A stretch of DNA of 64,000 nucleotides from Halobium salinum (GTDB lineage Archaea > Halobacteriota > Halobacteria > Halobacteriales > Haloferacaceae), in assembly GCF_026586625.1 (NCBI RefSeq), contig NZ_JAODIW010000004.1, forward strand, positions 1 through 64,000, written 5' to 3'. Numbering within the stretch: the stretch's first letter is position 1; the number at the start of each line of letters is the position of its first letter. Made by a program: the position numbers and the translations under genes. Below are positions 17,458 through 25,499 of the stretch, in pieces. The notes under the pieces were generated by a model. It ran no database searches, was not told the origin of the DNA, and worked only from the letters and a program-made list of their open reading frames with translations.

Positions 17458-18288
17458 CTACTCCGACGCGTCCTCAACCGTGACGGAGCCCACGTCGGTG
17501 CGGACCCCGAGTTCGTGGCCGCCGTCGCCGACCGTGCCGGCGACGCGCTGGCCGCCGACGCCCCGAGCGGAGCCGCCCAAGGGACCGGCGTCGACGCTTC
17601 CGACCGACGAGGTAGCGACGACCTCCGCGTCGAGGGTGGGTCCCAGGCGGACGACCACTCGCCCGTTCGTGGTCTCGACGAGCGCGTCGCCGCGAATCGA
17701 CCGAATCTCGGCGTCGACGGAGCCGTTGCTCGTCGTCACGCGGTCGACGCCGGTGGTCCCGGCGAGCTTGACGGCCCCGTTGCCGGTCTCGACGCTTGGG
17801 TACCCCTCGACGTCTCGGAGGTCGACACGGCCGTTCTTCGTCCGGACCACTACGTCCCCGGTGACGTCCGCCACGTCGACGCGACCGTTCTCTGTCTCGA
17901 CCGTGGTGAGAGCGGTCCCTCGCGGGAGGGCTACGTCGAGGTCGACCGCGACGTCGCGAACGCCGGGTGGATGCTCGACGCGCAGGGCGAGGGAGTCGCC
18001 GTCGTCGCCGGGGGCGTCGCCAGCGCCGGCCGCGGCTCCGGAGCCCGCTTCGGCGACGACCTCGATTCGGTCGAGGTCCGCCTCCTCGCGGGCGTGCTTC
18101 GTCACGTCGACGCGGAGGTCGTCGCGGTCCTCGCCACGGACGTGGATGCGGCCGTTCCGTGTCGCGAGCGACAGCGCGGCGAGGGCGTCGAACGACAGGC
18201 GCTCCTCGCGGGTGTGTCGGTAGCTCTCCTCCATCGCGGTCTCGGCGAGGGCGGTGACGGTCGTCGTGAACCGGTCGAGCAGACTCAT
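17458..18288 (-). CDS. DUF4097-like beta-repeat protein
   Basis: This is a 276-residue protein with an amphipathic N-terminus (MSLLDRFTTTVTALAETAMEE) and then a series of beta repeats built around an NGR/NGS turn: ENGRVDVADVTGDVVV, KNGRVDLRDVEGYPSV, GNGAVKLAGTTGVDRV, SNGSVDAEI and TNGRVVV. This matches the DUF4097/'putative adhesin' beta-solenoid family. No signal peptide or membrane helix is evident, so it is probably cytoplasmic or membrane-peripheral. A TATA-like box (plus strand cgcataagc) lies 27 nt before the ATG. The bactofilin-like gene is only 67 bp upstream on the same strand. Confidence 0.83.
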   Translation of the reverse strand: MSLLDRFTTTVTALAETAMEESYRHTREERLSFDALAALSLATRNGRIHVRGEDRDDLRVDVTKHAREEADLDRIEVVAEAGSGAAAGAGDAPGDDGDSLALRVEHPPGVRDVAVDLDVALPRGTALTTVETENGRVDVADVTGDVVVRTKNGRVDLRDVEGYPSVETGNGAVKLAGTTGVDRVTTSNGSVDAEIRSIRGDALVETTNGRVVVRLGPTLDAEVVATSSVGSVDAGPLGGSARGVGGQRVAGTVGDGGHELGVRTDVGSVTVEDASE

Positions 18289-18310
18289 GGAGCGTGAGTC
18301 GCCGTCTCGG

Positions 18311-18319
18311 CGCATAAGC
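18311..18319 (-). promoter_or_regulatory. TATA-like box of the DUF4097-like gene
   Basis: Minus-strand GCTTATGCG is centred 27 nt before the ATG at 18288, so the gene can be transcribed separately from the bactofilin-like gene. Confidence 0.5.
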
Positions 18320-18355
18320 GCTCGCCGAACGGAGTTTCTGTTCGAGTTCTGAGGG

Positions 18356-19210
18356 TTACTCGGCGTCGCGGCCGCCCTCGCGGACGAGGCGCATCTCGCC
18401 CTTGGCGCGCATCGTCCCGTCGACGGTCGCGCCCTCGTGGATTTCGAGGTCGGCGCACGACACGTCGCCGAGGACGCGGGCACCCTCGGCCACGGTGACG
18501 GTGCCGCCGCGGGTCGTCACGTCCCCGTGGACGCGCGTCCCGCTGCCGACGAACACGTCGCCGCGGGCGCGGAGTGAGCCGAACAGGTTGTTGTCCTCGC
18601 CCATCTCGATTTCGGCAGCGCGGATGTTGCCGTGGAGCCGGCAGCCGTCGCCGACGCTAGCGGGGGTGGAGACGCGCCAGGCGTCGTCGGAGACGCTCGC
18701 GGAACGGGGGATGACGAGCGGCGGGTGGTCCGGCTCCCCGCCGTCGGCGAGCGCCCCGGCGAGTTCGTCGGCGGCGTCCTGTTCGCCGAGGCGGAGGAGT
18801 TGGGAGAGGACGACGAAGTAGAACACGAGCGTGGGGACGGGGTTGCGGATGACGATCCAGCCGTTGGCCTCGAACCCCTCCTCGATGTCGACGTCGTCGC
18901 CGATGTCGAGGTCGCCGGAGACCATCAGGCGGCCGGCGACGTGGACGCGTTCGCCGAGGTAGGCGTCACAGCCGACGAGGACGTTGCCGTCGACCGAACA
19001 CCAGGTGTCGAGGCGGCAGTCGCCCTCGGCCTCGATGTCGCCGCCGAAGTCGACCCGCTCGCCCGCGATGACGTTGTTGCCGCGGACCCCGAACTCGACG
19101 GTGGACTGGCCGCCGACGATGACGTCCCCGTCGGTGACGAGGTCGTGCTCCTCGACCGTCGTCCCGTCGGGGATGCGTAACGCGTCGAGGGGGTCCTGCC
19201 CGAGAGACAC
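18356..19210 (-). CDS. Bactofilin/halofilin-like polymer-forming protein
   Basis: This is a 284-residue protein with two blocks of short right-handed beta-helix coils. The first (~20-120) contains DGDVIVGGQSTVEFGVRGNN and DLDIGDDVDIEEGFEANGW. The second (~180-280) contains HGNIRAAEIEMGEDNNLFGS and RVLGDVSCADLEIHEGATV. Between them is a hydrophobic stretch (NPVPTLVFYFVVLSQLL) that could contact the membrane. This layout is that of polymer-forming bactofilin homologues, which in haloarchaea (halofilins) shape cells. The GTG start has a TATA-like box (plus strand cctaataaa) 26 nt upstream. The DUF4097-like gene follows on the same strand. Confidence 0.8.
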   Translation of the reverse strand: MSLGQDPLDALRIPDGTTVEEHDLVTDGDVIVGGQSTVEFGVRGNNVIAGERVDFGGDIEAEGDCRLDTWCSVDGNVLVGCDAYLGERVHVAGRLMVSGDLDIGDDVDIEEGFEANGWIVIRNPVPTLVFYFVVLSQLLRLGEQDAADELAGALADGGEPDHPPLVIPRSASVSDDAWRVSTPASVGDGCRLHGNIRAAEIEMGEDNNLFGSLRARGDVFVGSGTRVHGDVTTRGGTVTVAEGARVLGDVSCADLEIHEGATVDGTMRAKGEMRLVREGGRDAE

Positions 19211-19231
19211 ACCTCACGCCTACCCCTCTTC

Positions 19232-19240
19232 CCTAATAAA
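19232..19240 (-). promoter_or_regulatory. TATA-like box of the bactofilin-like gene
   Basis: Minus-strand TTTATTAGG is centred 26 nt upstream of the GTG at 19210 in an AT-rich patch, giving leaderless spacing. Confidence 0.55.
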
Positions 19241-19354
19241 CTGAACGGGTGATTGACGGTCTGTCCGGGTCGTCGGCGCCCGAGCGTCAGACGAACGCAC
19301 GACGGCCGGCTGTGCCACCTCCGGCGCCCGGCATCGTCACCCCGCGACGGGAGA

Positions 19355-19362
19355 CTTTTATC
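19355..19362 (+). promoter_or_regulatory. TATA-like box placing an upstream ORF at the transcript start
   Basis: The element cttttatc is centred 27 nt before the ATG of the 21-codon ORF at 19385, not before the main gene at 19454. It therefore predicts a transcript that starts with the short ORF. Confidence 0.6.
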
Positions 19363-19384
19363 CGACCACGGGCTACGACCGGCC

Positions 19385-19450
19385 ATGACCGCACTCTCCT
19401 TCGACGACTATGATTGTACGACTCGCAACCATTGCGGTCTTGACCGATAA
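19385..19450 (+). CDS. Leaderless upstream ORF (21 aa) before the DUF5800-like gene
   Basis: This short frame encodes MTALSFDDYDCTTRNHCGLD plus one arginine and a TAA stop, ending 3 nt before the ATG of the main gene. Its beginning (ALSFDD) echoes the main gene's start (TLKFDD), so it may be a partial duplication of that start. Because the only TATA-like box fits this ATG, ribosomes would read it first and reinitiate at 19454. A translational-control role is an inference. Alternatively the frame may be meaningless leader sequence. Confidence 0.4.
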   Translation: MTALSFDDYDCTTRNHCGLDR

Positions 19451-19453
19451 CCA

Positions 19454-19654
19454 ATGTCAACTACACTGAAGTTCGACGACAAGGGCTGTGACGTGGTGTA
19501 CGAGGGGACGGAGTTCCGACTGGAGAAGGAACTCATCGAGGAGGCGACACAGAAGAACTATCCGGACGTGACCGACCACGACGTGCTGAAGATGGTCGAG
19601 AAGCAGCCGTCGCTGTCGGGTGAACCCCGACGTATCGGCGACATCCTGGCGTAG
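19454..19654 (+). CDS. DUF5800-like small conserved haloarchaeal protein
   Basis: This is a 66-residue acidic protein (MSTTLKFDDKGCDVVYEGTE at the start, HDVLKMVEKQPSLSGEPRRI near the end) resembling the haloarchaeal DUF5800 family, whose function is unknown. It has a short beta hairpin followed by helices, with two Lys/Glu-rich segments. It lies 3 nt after the stop of a possible leaderless upstream ORF. No partner operon is apparent; the lipoprotein array begins 55 bp downstream. Confidence 0.75.
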   Translation: MSTTLKFDDKGCDVVYEGTEFRLEKELIEEATQKNYPDVTDHDVLKMVEKQPSLSGEPRRIGDILA

Positions 19655-19709
19655 ACGGGACGGTCGGCGGCTGCGTCAACTATTTGACCCGACGCCGCGA
19701 GCAGCCGAT

Positions 19710-20327
19710 ATGCGCCGCCGCGCCCTCCTCCAGGCAGGTGCCCTGAGCGCCGCCCTCGCCTCCGCCGGCTGTCTCGCGTCCGTCCAGCAGTCCGTCAACG
19801 GCCGCGTCTACTTCGACTACGGCCACTCGGACATCCATCGTGCCGACGAGCCGTACGTTCGGGGTGGGCTGGACGACGAGAGCGACGCGTGGACCGCGGG
19901 TCGACTGTTCACCGAGCCACCGACGGACCCGGTGTTCACCGACCGCGTCGACGCCGACGAGGAGGGTGGCTTCGTCGACGACGTTCGCGACGTCGACTAC
20001 GACCGCCGGTTCGTCCTCCTCTTCGAGGCCCGGATGACGGCAGACGACCCGTACCGCGTGGGTCCGGGGCCGGTCCTGGGGGCGGAACCACGCTGGACCG
20101 GTTGGCGTGAACTGACCCTCCCGCTCGAATACCAACCGGAGGACTCGCTCGGGTCCGACCTCGCGGACGCCAAGCAGTTGGTCTGTACGCTGGTCGTCCA
20201 CTTCGTGACCCACCCCGAGGAGGAGCCGCTCCGGACGAAACCCGAGTCGGCGACCGTCGAACTGTACGACGACGAGGGGAGTCGGCGCGGCGGGACAGTG
20301 ACGGTGACGGCCGGGGAGTCGTCCTGA
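19710..20327 (+). CDS. Tandem paralogous lipoprotein 1
   Basis: This is a 205-residue secreted protein with signal MRRRALLQAGALSAALASAGC and a lipobox cysteine. The mature domain has conserved landmarks shared with the next two genes: RADEPYVRGGL, WTAGRLFTEPPTDPVF, DYDRRFVLLFEARMTADDPY, WTGWRELTLPL and TVELYDDEGSRRGG. It is probably a single beta-sandwich. The ATG at 19710 starts the signal peptide; the frame upstream is unrelated. Its stop overlaps the next start as TGATG, so the three genes are one translationally coupled operon. No function is known to me. Confidence 0.8.
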   Translation: MRRRALLQAGALSAALASAGCLASVQQSVNGRVYFDYGHSDIHRADEPYVRGGLDDESDAWTAGRLFTEPPTDPVFTDRVDADEEGGFVDDVRDVDYDRRFVLLFEARMTADDPYRVGPGPVLGAEPRWTGWRELTLPLEYQPEDSLGSDLADAKQLVCTLVVHFVTHPEEEPLRTKPESATVELYDDEGSRRGGTVTVTAGESS

Positions 20328-20935
20328 TGCGTCGCCGTCGACTCCTCCACGCGGGCGCCCTGAGCGCCACCCTCGCCACCGCCGGCTGTGTCGGCTCGGT
20401 CCAGCGAGCCATCTCGGGGAGCGTCTTCCCCCGCTACAGCCACAATTCCCTCCACCGCGCCGACGAACCGGTCGTCCGCGGCGGACTGGACGCGGACAGC
20501 GACGCGTGGACTGCGGGTCGACTGGTCACCGAACCGCCCACCGACCCAGTGTTCGTCGACGACGACGGCGAGGACGGGGGTTTCACCGCCGACTTCGAAG
20601 GGGTGGACTTCGAGCGGGAGTTCGCCCTCGCCTTCGAGGTTCGGTCGACGCCCGACGACCCGTACCGGGTCTTGGCGGGGGCGGCCAGCTCGGCGGACCC
20701 GCGGTGGACCGGCTGGTCCGAACTCACGCTCCCGCTCCAGTACTACGCCGACGACTCGCTCGAAGCCGGCCTCGCCGACGCCGACGAGTTGGTCTGCACG
20801 CTGTTCGCACAGTACGAGACTCGCCCCGAGGAGCGACCGCTTCGCGTGAAGCCGACTCGAGCGACCGTCGAACTGTACGACGAGGAAGGGGGGAGACGCG
20901 GCGGGACGACGACGGTGACTGCGGGGGACGACTGA
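20327..20935 (+). CDS. Tandem paralogous lipoprotein 2
   Basis: This 202-residue paralogue of the preceding protein has signal MRRRRLLHAGALSATLATAGC. Landmarks align without gaps in most places: RADEPVVRGGLDADSDAWTA, GRLVTEPPTDPVFVDDD, DFEREFALAFEVRSTPDDPY, WTGWSELTLPLQYYADDSLE, then TVELYDEEGGRRGGTTTVTA. Genes 1 and 2 are clearly the closest pair, so they reflect a recent duplication. The ATG overlaps the previous stop (TGATG). Export and lipid anchoring on the outer membrane face are predicted; function is unknown. Confidence 0.8.
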   Translation: MRRRRLLHAGALSATLATAGCVGSVQRAISGSVFPRYSHNSLHRADEPVVRGGLDADSDAWTAGRLVTEPPTDPVFVDDDGEDGGFTADFEGVDFEREFALAFEVRSTPDDPYRVLAGAASSADPRWTGWSELTLPLQYYADDSLEAGLADADELVCTLFAQYETRPEERPLRVKPTRATVELYDEEGGRRGGTTTVTAGDD

Positions 20936-21534
20936 TGCGTCGGCGCCGACTGCTTCGGACCGGCGCCCTCGGTGCCGTCGTCGGCGCCGCCGGCTGTGTC
21001 GGGTCGGTCACCGACGCCGTCGCCGACGACGTTCGGTTCACATCCGCGCTCTCGACGCTCCACGCCGTCTCCGACCCGTGGGTCCGCGGCGGCTTTGGGG
21101 ACGGCGGTATCGGGAACTTCCGCGGCGAGTTGTTCACCGAGACGCCGGAGGAGCGTCCGTTCGTCGGCGGACGGTACGGTCGTCGTGACGCGACCAGTCA
21201 CGTACTCGGCGCCGACTACGAGCGCGAGTTCGTCCTCCTCCACGAAGTGTTGATTCGCCGGAGTGACCCGTTCCGTGTCGACCCGACCGCCCGGGACCGT
21301 GACCCGACGTGGGCTGACCGGCGCGAACTGGTGCTCCCGCTCTCGAAGGACCCCGTCGACCCGGAGCACCTCGCCTTCGACCTGCGGGACGAGGAGGAAC
21401 TGGTCTGCACCACGGTCGTGACGTACGCCGTCGGTGAGGGCGACGAGCCGATGCGGGTGACGCCCGAGTCGGCGCTGGTTCACCTCTACGGCTACGGAAC
21501 ACACCCGAACGGCCGGTCCATCGTGGTGGAGTAA
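20935..21534 (+). CDS. Tandem paralogous lipoprotein 3 (divergent copy)
   Basis: This is a 199-residue lipoprotein (signal MRRRRLLRTGALGAVVGAAGC) that keeps the framework of its two neighbours but is more divergent: VSDPWVRGGFGDGG, FRGELFTETPEERPFVGG, DYEREFVLLHEVLIRRSDPF, TWADRRELVLPL, ELVCTTVVTYAVGEGDEPMR. The ATG again overlaps the previous stop as TGATG. It ends 95 bp before ileS, which has its own promoter. Retention of three coupled copies suggests dosage need or subfunction, but no ligand can be inferred. Confidence 0.78.
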   Translation: MRRRRLLRTGALGAVVGAAGCVGSVTDAVADDVRFTSALSTLHAVSDPWVRGGFGDGGIGNFRGELFTETPEERPFVGGRYGRRDATSHVLGADYEREFVLLHEVLIRRSDPFRVDPTARDRDPTWADRRELVLPLSKDPVDPEHLAFDLRDEEELVCTTVVTYAVGEGDEPMRVTPESALVHLYGYGTHPNGRSIVVE

Positions 21535-21597
21535 CCGCGACTGAATCCCTGACCACGCTTCGACCGCGGCCCGACACCCGCGACTGCAACACCACCG

Positions 21598-21606
21598 TTT
21601 TCATAA
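21598..21606 (+). promoter_or_regulatory. TATA-like box of ileS
   Basis: The element ttttcataa is centred 28 nt before the ATG at 21630, favouring that codon over the in-frame GTG at 21618. Confidence 0.6.
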
Positions 21607-21629
21607 GCGCACGGCAGGTGAGTGAGCGT

Positions 21630-24600
21630 ATGGAAGACATCAGCGACCAGTACGTCCCCGCCGACGTGGAGGAGTCAGCGGCGGACCACTGGGCGGAGAC
21701 GGACGCCTACGAGGCGACGAAGGAGGCCCACGCCGACGACCCGGCCTTCTTCTTCGTCGACGGCCCGCCGTACACGTCGGGCCAGATGCACCTCGGGACG
21801 GCGTGGAACAAGACGCTGAAGGACACGCTCATCCGGTACAAGCGGATGACCGGCCACCGCGTCACCGACCGGCCCGGCTACGACATGCACGGCCTCCCCA
21901 TCGAGGTCAAAGTCGAGGAGGAACTCGGCTTCGAGTCCAAGAAGGACATCGAAGAACTGGGCGTCGAGGCGTTCATCGAGGAGTGCAAGACGTTCGCCGA
22001 GCGCAACCGCGAGAAGATGGACGAGGACTTCCAGTCCATGGGCGTCTGGATGGACTGGGACGACCCCTACCGCACGGTCGACCCCTCCTACATGGAGGCG
22101 ACGTGGTGGGCGTTCCAGCGGGTCCACGAGAACGGCCTCGTCGAACGCGGGAAGCGCGCCGTCAACCAGTGTCCCCGCTGTGAGACGGCGCTCGCCAACA
22201 ACGAGGTGGAGTACCACGAAATCGAGTCGCCCTCCATCTACGTGAAGTTCCCCTTGAAGGGACGAGAGGGGAACCTCGTCGTCTGGACGACGACGCCGTG
22301 GACCCTGCCGGGGAACACGTTCGTCGCCGTCGGCGAGGACGTAACGTACCAGGGCGTCCGCGCCGAGACCGAGTCCGGCGACACGGAAGTCCTCTACCTC
22401 GCCGAGGAGTGCGTCGAGGAGGTCCTGAAGAAGGGTCGGTACGTCGACTACGAGGTCGTCGAGCAGCTCACCGGCGAGGACCTCGTCGGACTGGAGTACG
22501 AACACCCGCTCGCCGAGGAGGTCCCCGACCACGCCGCCTTCGACGGCGCGCTCCAGGTGTACACCGCCGACTACGTCGAGGTCGACCGGACCGGGTTGGT
22601 CCACTCCGCGCCCGGCCACGGGCAGGAGGACTTCGAACGGGGCCAGGAGCTGGGCCTCGAAATCTTCTCGCCCGTCGTCGGCAACGGCGACTATACCGAG
22701 CAGGCGGGAAAGTACGAGGGCCAGTTCGTCCGCGACGCCAACGACGACATCGTCGCGGACCTCGATTCGAAGGACCTGCTCCTCTCTGGCGAGACGACGC
22801 GCCACGACTACGGCCAGTGTTGGCGCTGTGATACGGACATCATCTACCTCGCCACCGACCAGTGGTTCATCACGGTCACCGACATCAAAGAGGAACTGCT
22901 CGCCAACATCGAGGAGAGCGAGTGGTTCCCGGGGTGGGCCCGCGACAACCGCTTCCGCAACTTCGTCGAGGACGCCCCCGACTGGAACGTCTCTCGACAG
23001 CGCTACTGGGGCATCCCCCTCCCCATCTGGGTGCCGGTCGACGCCGGCGAGGACCTCGAAGCCGAGGACTGTCTCGTCGTCGGCACCCGCGAGGAGCTGG
23101 CGGAGCGCGCCGACCAGGAGCTGAATCCGGAGGAGATGGACCTTCATCGTCCTGCTGTCGACGACGTGACCATCACCGAGGACGGGACGACCTACGAGCG
23201 CGTGCCGGACGTGTTCGACGTGTGGATAGACTCCTCGGTCGCCTCGTGGGGAACGCTCGGCTACCCCGCCGAGACCGAGGCGTTCGAGGAGCTGTGGCCC
23301 GCCGACCTCATCGTCGAGGCTCACGACCAGACCCGCGGCTGGTTCTGGTCCCAACTGGGGATGGGCACCGCCGCCGTCGGCGAGGTGCCGTACGAGCAGG
23401 TGCTGATGCACGGGTTCGCCAACGACAAGGACGGTCGGAAGATGTCCAAATCGGTGGGGAACATCGTCACCCCCGAGGAGGCCATCGACCGCGCCGGGCG
23501 CGACCCGCTCCGGGCGTACCTCCTCAGTCACGACCAGCAGGGCGCGAACCTCGCGTTCCAGTGGGACGGACTCGCGGACGTCGAGTCGACGCTCAACATC
23601 TTCTGGAACGTGTTCCGGTTCCCGCTCCCGTACATGCGACTCGACGGGTACGACCCGGCCGAGGCCGACCTCTCGGACGGCGAGCTGACCGTCGTCGACG
23701 AGTGGGTGCTCTCGCGCCTGCAGTCGGTGAAGTCCGAGGTCCGTGAGGCGTGGGAGGGGTACGAGGTCCACGAGGCGCTCAACACCGTCCTCGACTTCCT
23801 CACCGAGGACGTGTCGCGCTTCTACGTGAAGGCCATCCGCGAACGCATGTGGGAGGAGGAGGACTCCGCCGGAAAGCGCGGCGCGTACGCCACCCTCGCC
23901 ACCGTCCTCGACGAGACGGTCCGCATGATGGCGCCGTTCACCCCGTACCTCGCCGAGCGCATGTACCAGCACCTCGACGGGGGCGAGACGACGGTCCACA
24001 TGCTCGACTACCCCGAGGTCGACGCGGAGCTGCACGACCCCGACCTCGAGGCGCACATGGCCGTCCTCCGCAAGGTCGAGGAGGCGGCCGCCAACGCCCG
24101 CCAGCAGGGCGGGCGCAAACTGCGCTGGCCCGTCTCCCGCGTCGTCGTCGAGAGCGACGAGGCCGCCGTCCGCGAGGCCGTCGAGTCGCTCTCTGACCTC
24201 TTCGCCGAGCGCGTCAACACCCGCGAGGTCGTCGTCGTTTCCCGCTTCGACGAACTCGTCGAGCGCGCGGAGCCGAAGATGAGCGAAATCGGCCCCGCCT
24301 TCGGCGGCGACTCTCAGAAGGTGATGCAGGCAGTGGAGGGCGCCACCCGCGAGGAGGTCGAAGCCGGCGTCGACGCCGACGGCGAGCACTACGACCTCGA
24401 CGACGGAATGGTCGAGTACCACGCCGAGCCTCCCGAGGGAATCAGCGGCGCGGACTTCGACAGCCCCGTCGGCGACGGGAGCGTCTACGTCGACACCACC
24501 CTCACCGACGACCTGGAGTCCGAGGGGTACGCCCGCGACGTGGTCCGGCGAATCCAGGAGATGCGAAAGACGCTGGACCTCGACGTGGAGGAACCTATCC

Positions 24601-24806
24601 ACACCCGCCTCGACGTGAGCGACGAGCGCGTCGCTGGCTTCGTCGACGACCACCGGGAGTTCGTCGCCGACGAGACCCGGACCGCGGAGTGGGTCGACGG
24701 CGACGAGGCTGCCTTCGACCTCGTGGAGGAGTGGGACGTCGAGGGCGTCGACGTGACCATCGGCGTGAAGCGCGTCGAGGACCCCGACACGCCGGACGGC
24801 GAGTAG
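21630..24806 (+). CDS. ileS: Isoleucyl-tRNA synthetase
   Basis: This 1058-residue class I aminoacyl-tRNA synthetase charges tRNA-Ile with isoleucine in the cytoplasm. The HIGH-type site is PPYTSGQMHLGTAWNK (~46-61). The CP1 editing domain covers roughly 160-420 and includes TTTPWTLPGNTF and a CPRC zinc-ligand pair. A second cysteine pair occurs in CWRCDTDIIYLATDQWFI. The KMSKS loop is DGRKMSKSVGN (~600-608). The anticodon-binding helices and a C-terminal extension complete the archaeal/eukaryotic-type enzyme. The ATG at 21630 fits a TATA-like box 28 nt upstream. It is transcribed alone, and length and motifs are complete. Confidence 0.98.
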   Translation: MEDISDQYVPADVEESAADHWAETDAYEATKEAHADDPAFFFVDGPPYTSGQMHLGTAWNKTLKDTLIRYKRMTGHRVTDRPGYDMHGLPIEVKVEEELGFESKKDIEELGVEAFIEECKTFAERNREKMDEDFQSMGVWMDWDDPYRTVDPSYMEATWWAFQRVHENGLVERGKRAVNQCPRCETALANNEVEYHEIESPSIYVKFPLKGREGNLVVWTTTPWTLPGNTFVAVGEDVTYQGVRAETESGDTEVLYLAEECVEEVLKKGRYVDYEVVEQLTGEDLVGLEYEHPLAEEVPDHAAFDGALQVYTADYVEVDRTGLVHSAPGHGQEDFERGQELGLEIFSPVVGNGDYTEQAGKYEGQFVRDANDDIVADLDSKDLLLSGETTRHDYGQCWRCDTDIIYLATDQWFITVTDIKEELLANIEESEWFPGWARDNRFRNFVEDAPDWNVSRQRYWGIPLPIWVPVDAGEDLEAEDCLVVGTREELAERADQELNPEEMDLHRPAVDDVTITEDGTTYERVPDVFDVWIDSSVASWGTLGYPAETEAFEELWPADLIVEAHDQTRGWFWSQLGMGTAAVGEVPYEQVLMHGFANDKDGRKMSKSVGNIVTPEEAIDRAGRDPLRAYLLSHDQQGANLAFQWDGLADVESTLNIFWNVFRFPLPYMRLDGYDPAEADLSDGELTVVDEWVLSRLQSVKSEVREAWEGYEVHEALNTVLDFLTEDVSRFYVKAIRERMWEEEDSAGKRGAYATLATVLDETVRMMAPFTPYLAERMYQHLDGGETTVHMLDYPEVDAELHDPDLEAHMAVLRKVEEAAANARQQGGRKLRWPVSRVVVESDEAAVREAVESLSDLFAERVNTREVVVVSRFDELVERAEPKMSEIGPAFGGDSQKVMQAVEGATREEVEAGVDADGEHYDLDDGMVEYHAEPPEGISGADFDSPVGDGSVYVDTTLTDDLESEGYARDVVRRIQEMRKTLDLDVEEPIHTRLDVSDERVAGFVDDHREFVADETRTAEWVDGDEAAFDLVEEWDVEGVDVTIGVKRVEDPDTPDGE

Positions 24807-24917
24807 TCGGGAGGAGCGCCTTCCGAACCCGCGTCCGGTGCCGGCGCTTCGACTCACGCCGACCCGACGACCACCCCAAACTTTCTGTGAACTCGTGACA
24901 CACCTCTCCGACGAGCC

Positions 24918-25463
24918 ATGCGAATTCGCCCCGCTGCTCCCGACGACGCCCCCGGCATCGCCGAGGTCGCCCGCGAAGCGTGGCACGCCGCCTACGACGA
25001 CCTGCTCGGCCCCGGCCTCGTCGACGACCGCGTGGACGGCTGGTACGACGTGGAGCGGTTGCGGGAGGGACTCGACGCCGCCGACCACTACGTCGTCGCC
25101 GAGGTGGACTCGGGCGGAGCGGGGACCGAAGTCGTCGGCTACGCCGCCGCCTCCACCGGGGTCGAAGGGCGACCCGACGACGAGGCGACGCTCGAGGCGA
25201 TTTACGTCCGGCCGGACCACTGGGGCGAGGGCGTCGGGAGTCGCCTGCTCGAACGCGTCGCCGGGAGCGTCGCCGACACGGGCATCGAGCGGCTCTCGGC
25301 GGTCGTCTTCGCCGACAACGAGGTCGGACGGGCGTTCTACGACCGCCACGGGTTCGCCGTTCGAGGAGGAGCGGACCGAGTCCCTCGGCGGGGAGTCGGT
25401 CGACCCGGTCGACTCGGTGCTCGTCGTCGCCGACGTGGCGGGGCTCACGAACGATTCGTATAG
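24918..25463 (+). CDS. GNAT N-acetyltransferase with frameshifted C-terminus
   Basis: This GNAT-fold acetyl-CoA-dependent acyltransferase (RimI/YkkB-like) starts MRIRPAAPDDAPGIAEVARE. The acetyl-CoA loop is YVRPDHWGEGVGSRLLERV, and the terminal helix pair DNEVGRAFYDRHGF is normal. After GFAV at about 25358 the frame turns into an Arg/Gly-rich tail and stops at 25463. In the +1 frame the expected family ending appears instead (EEERTESLGGESVDPVDSVL, then a TAG at 25465). One extra T at 25360-25361 (GTTC for GTC) would explain this. The last ~33 residues are therefore aberrant, either from a recent mutation or a sequencing error. The substrate is unknown. Confidence 0.85.
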   Translation: MRIRPAAPDDAPGIAEVAREAWHAAYDDLLGPGLVDDRVDGWYDVERLREGLDAADHYVVAEVDSGGAGTEVVGYAAASTGVEGRPDDEATLEAIYVRPDHWGEGVGSRLLERVAGSVADTGIERLSAVVFADNEVGRAFYDRHGFAVRGGADRVPRRGVGRPGRLGARRRRRGGAHERFV

Positions 25464-25499
25464 TTAGATAGAAACGTGCGCGGTCCTCTGGTTTAAATA

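Noticed and set aside
21675-25448. Very long open frame antisense to ileS and the GNAT gene
   Set aside because: It is Val/Asp/Leu/Arg-rich without any recognisable domain. High GC removes stop codons in this antisense frame, and the plus strand encodes a complete, well-conserved synthetase.
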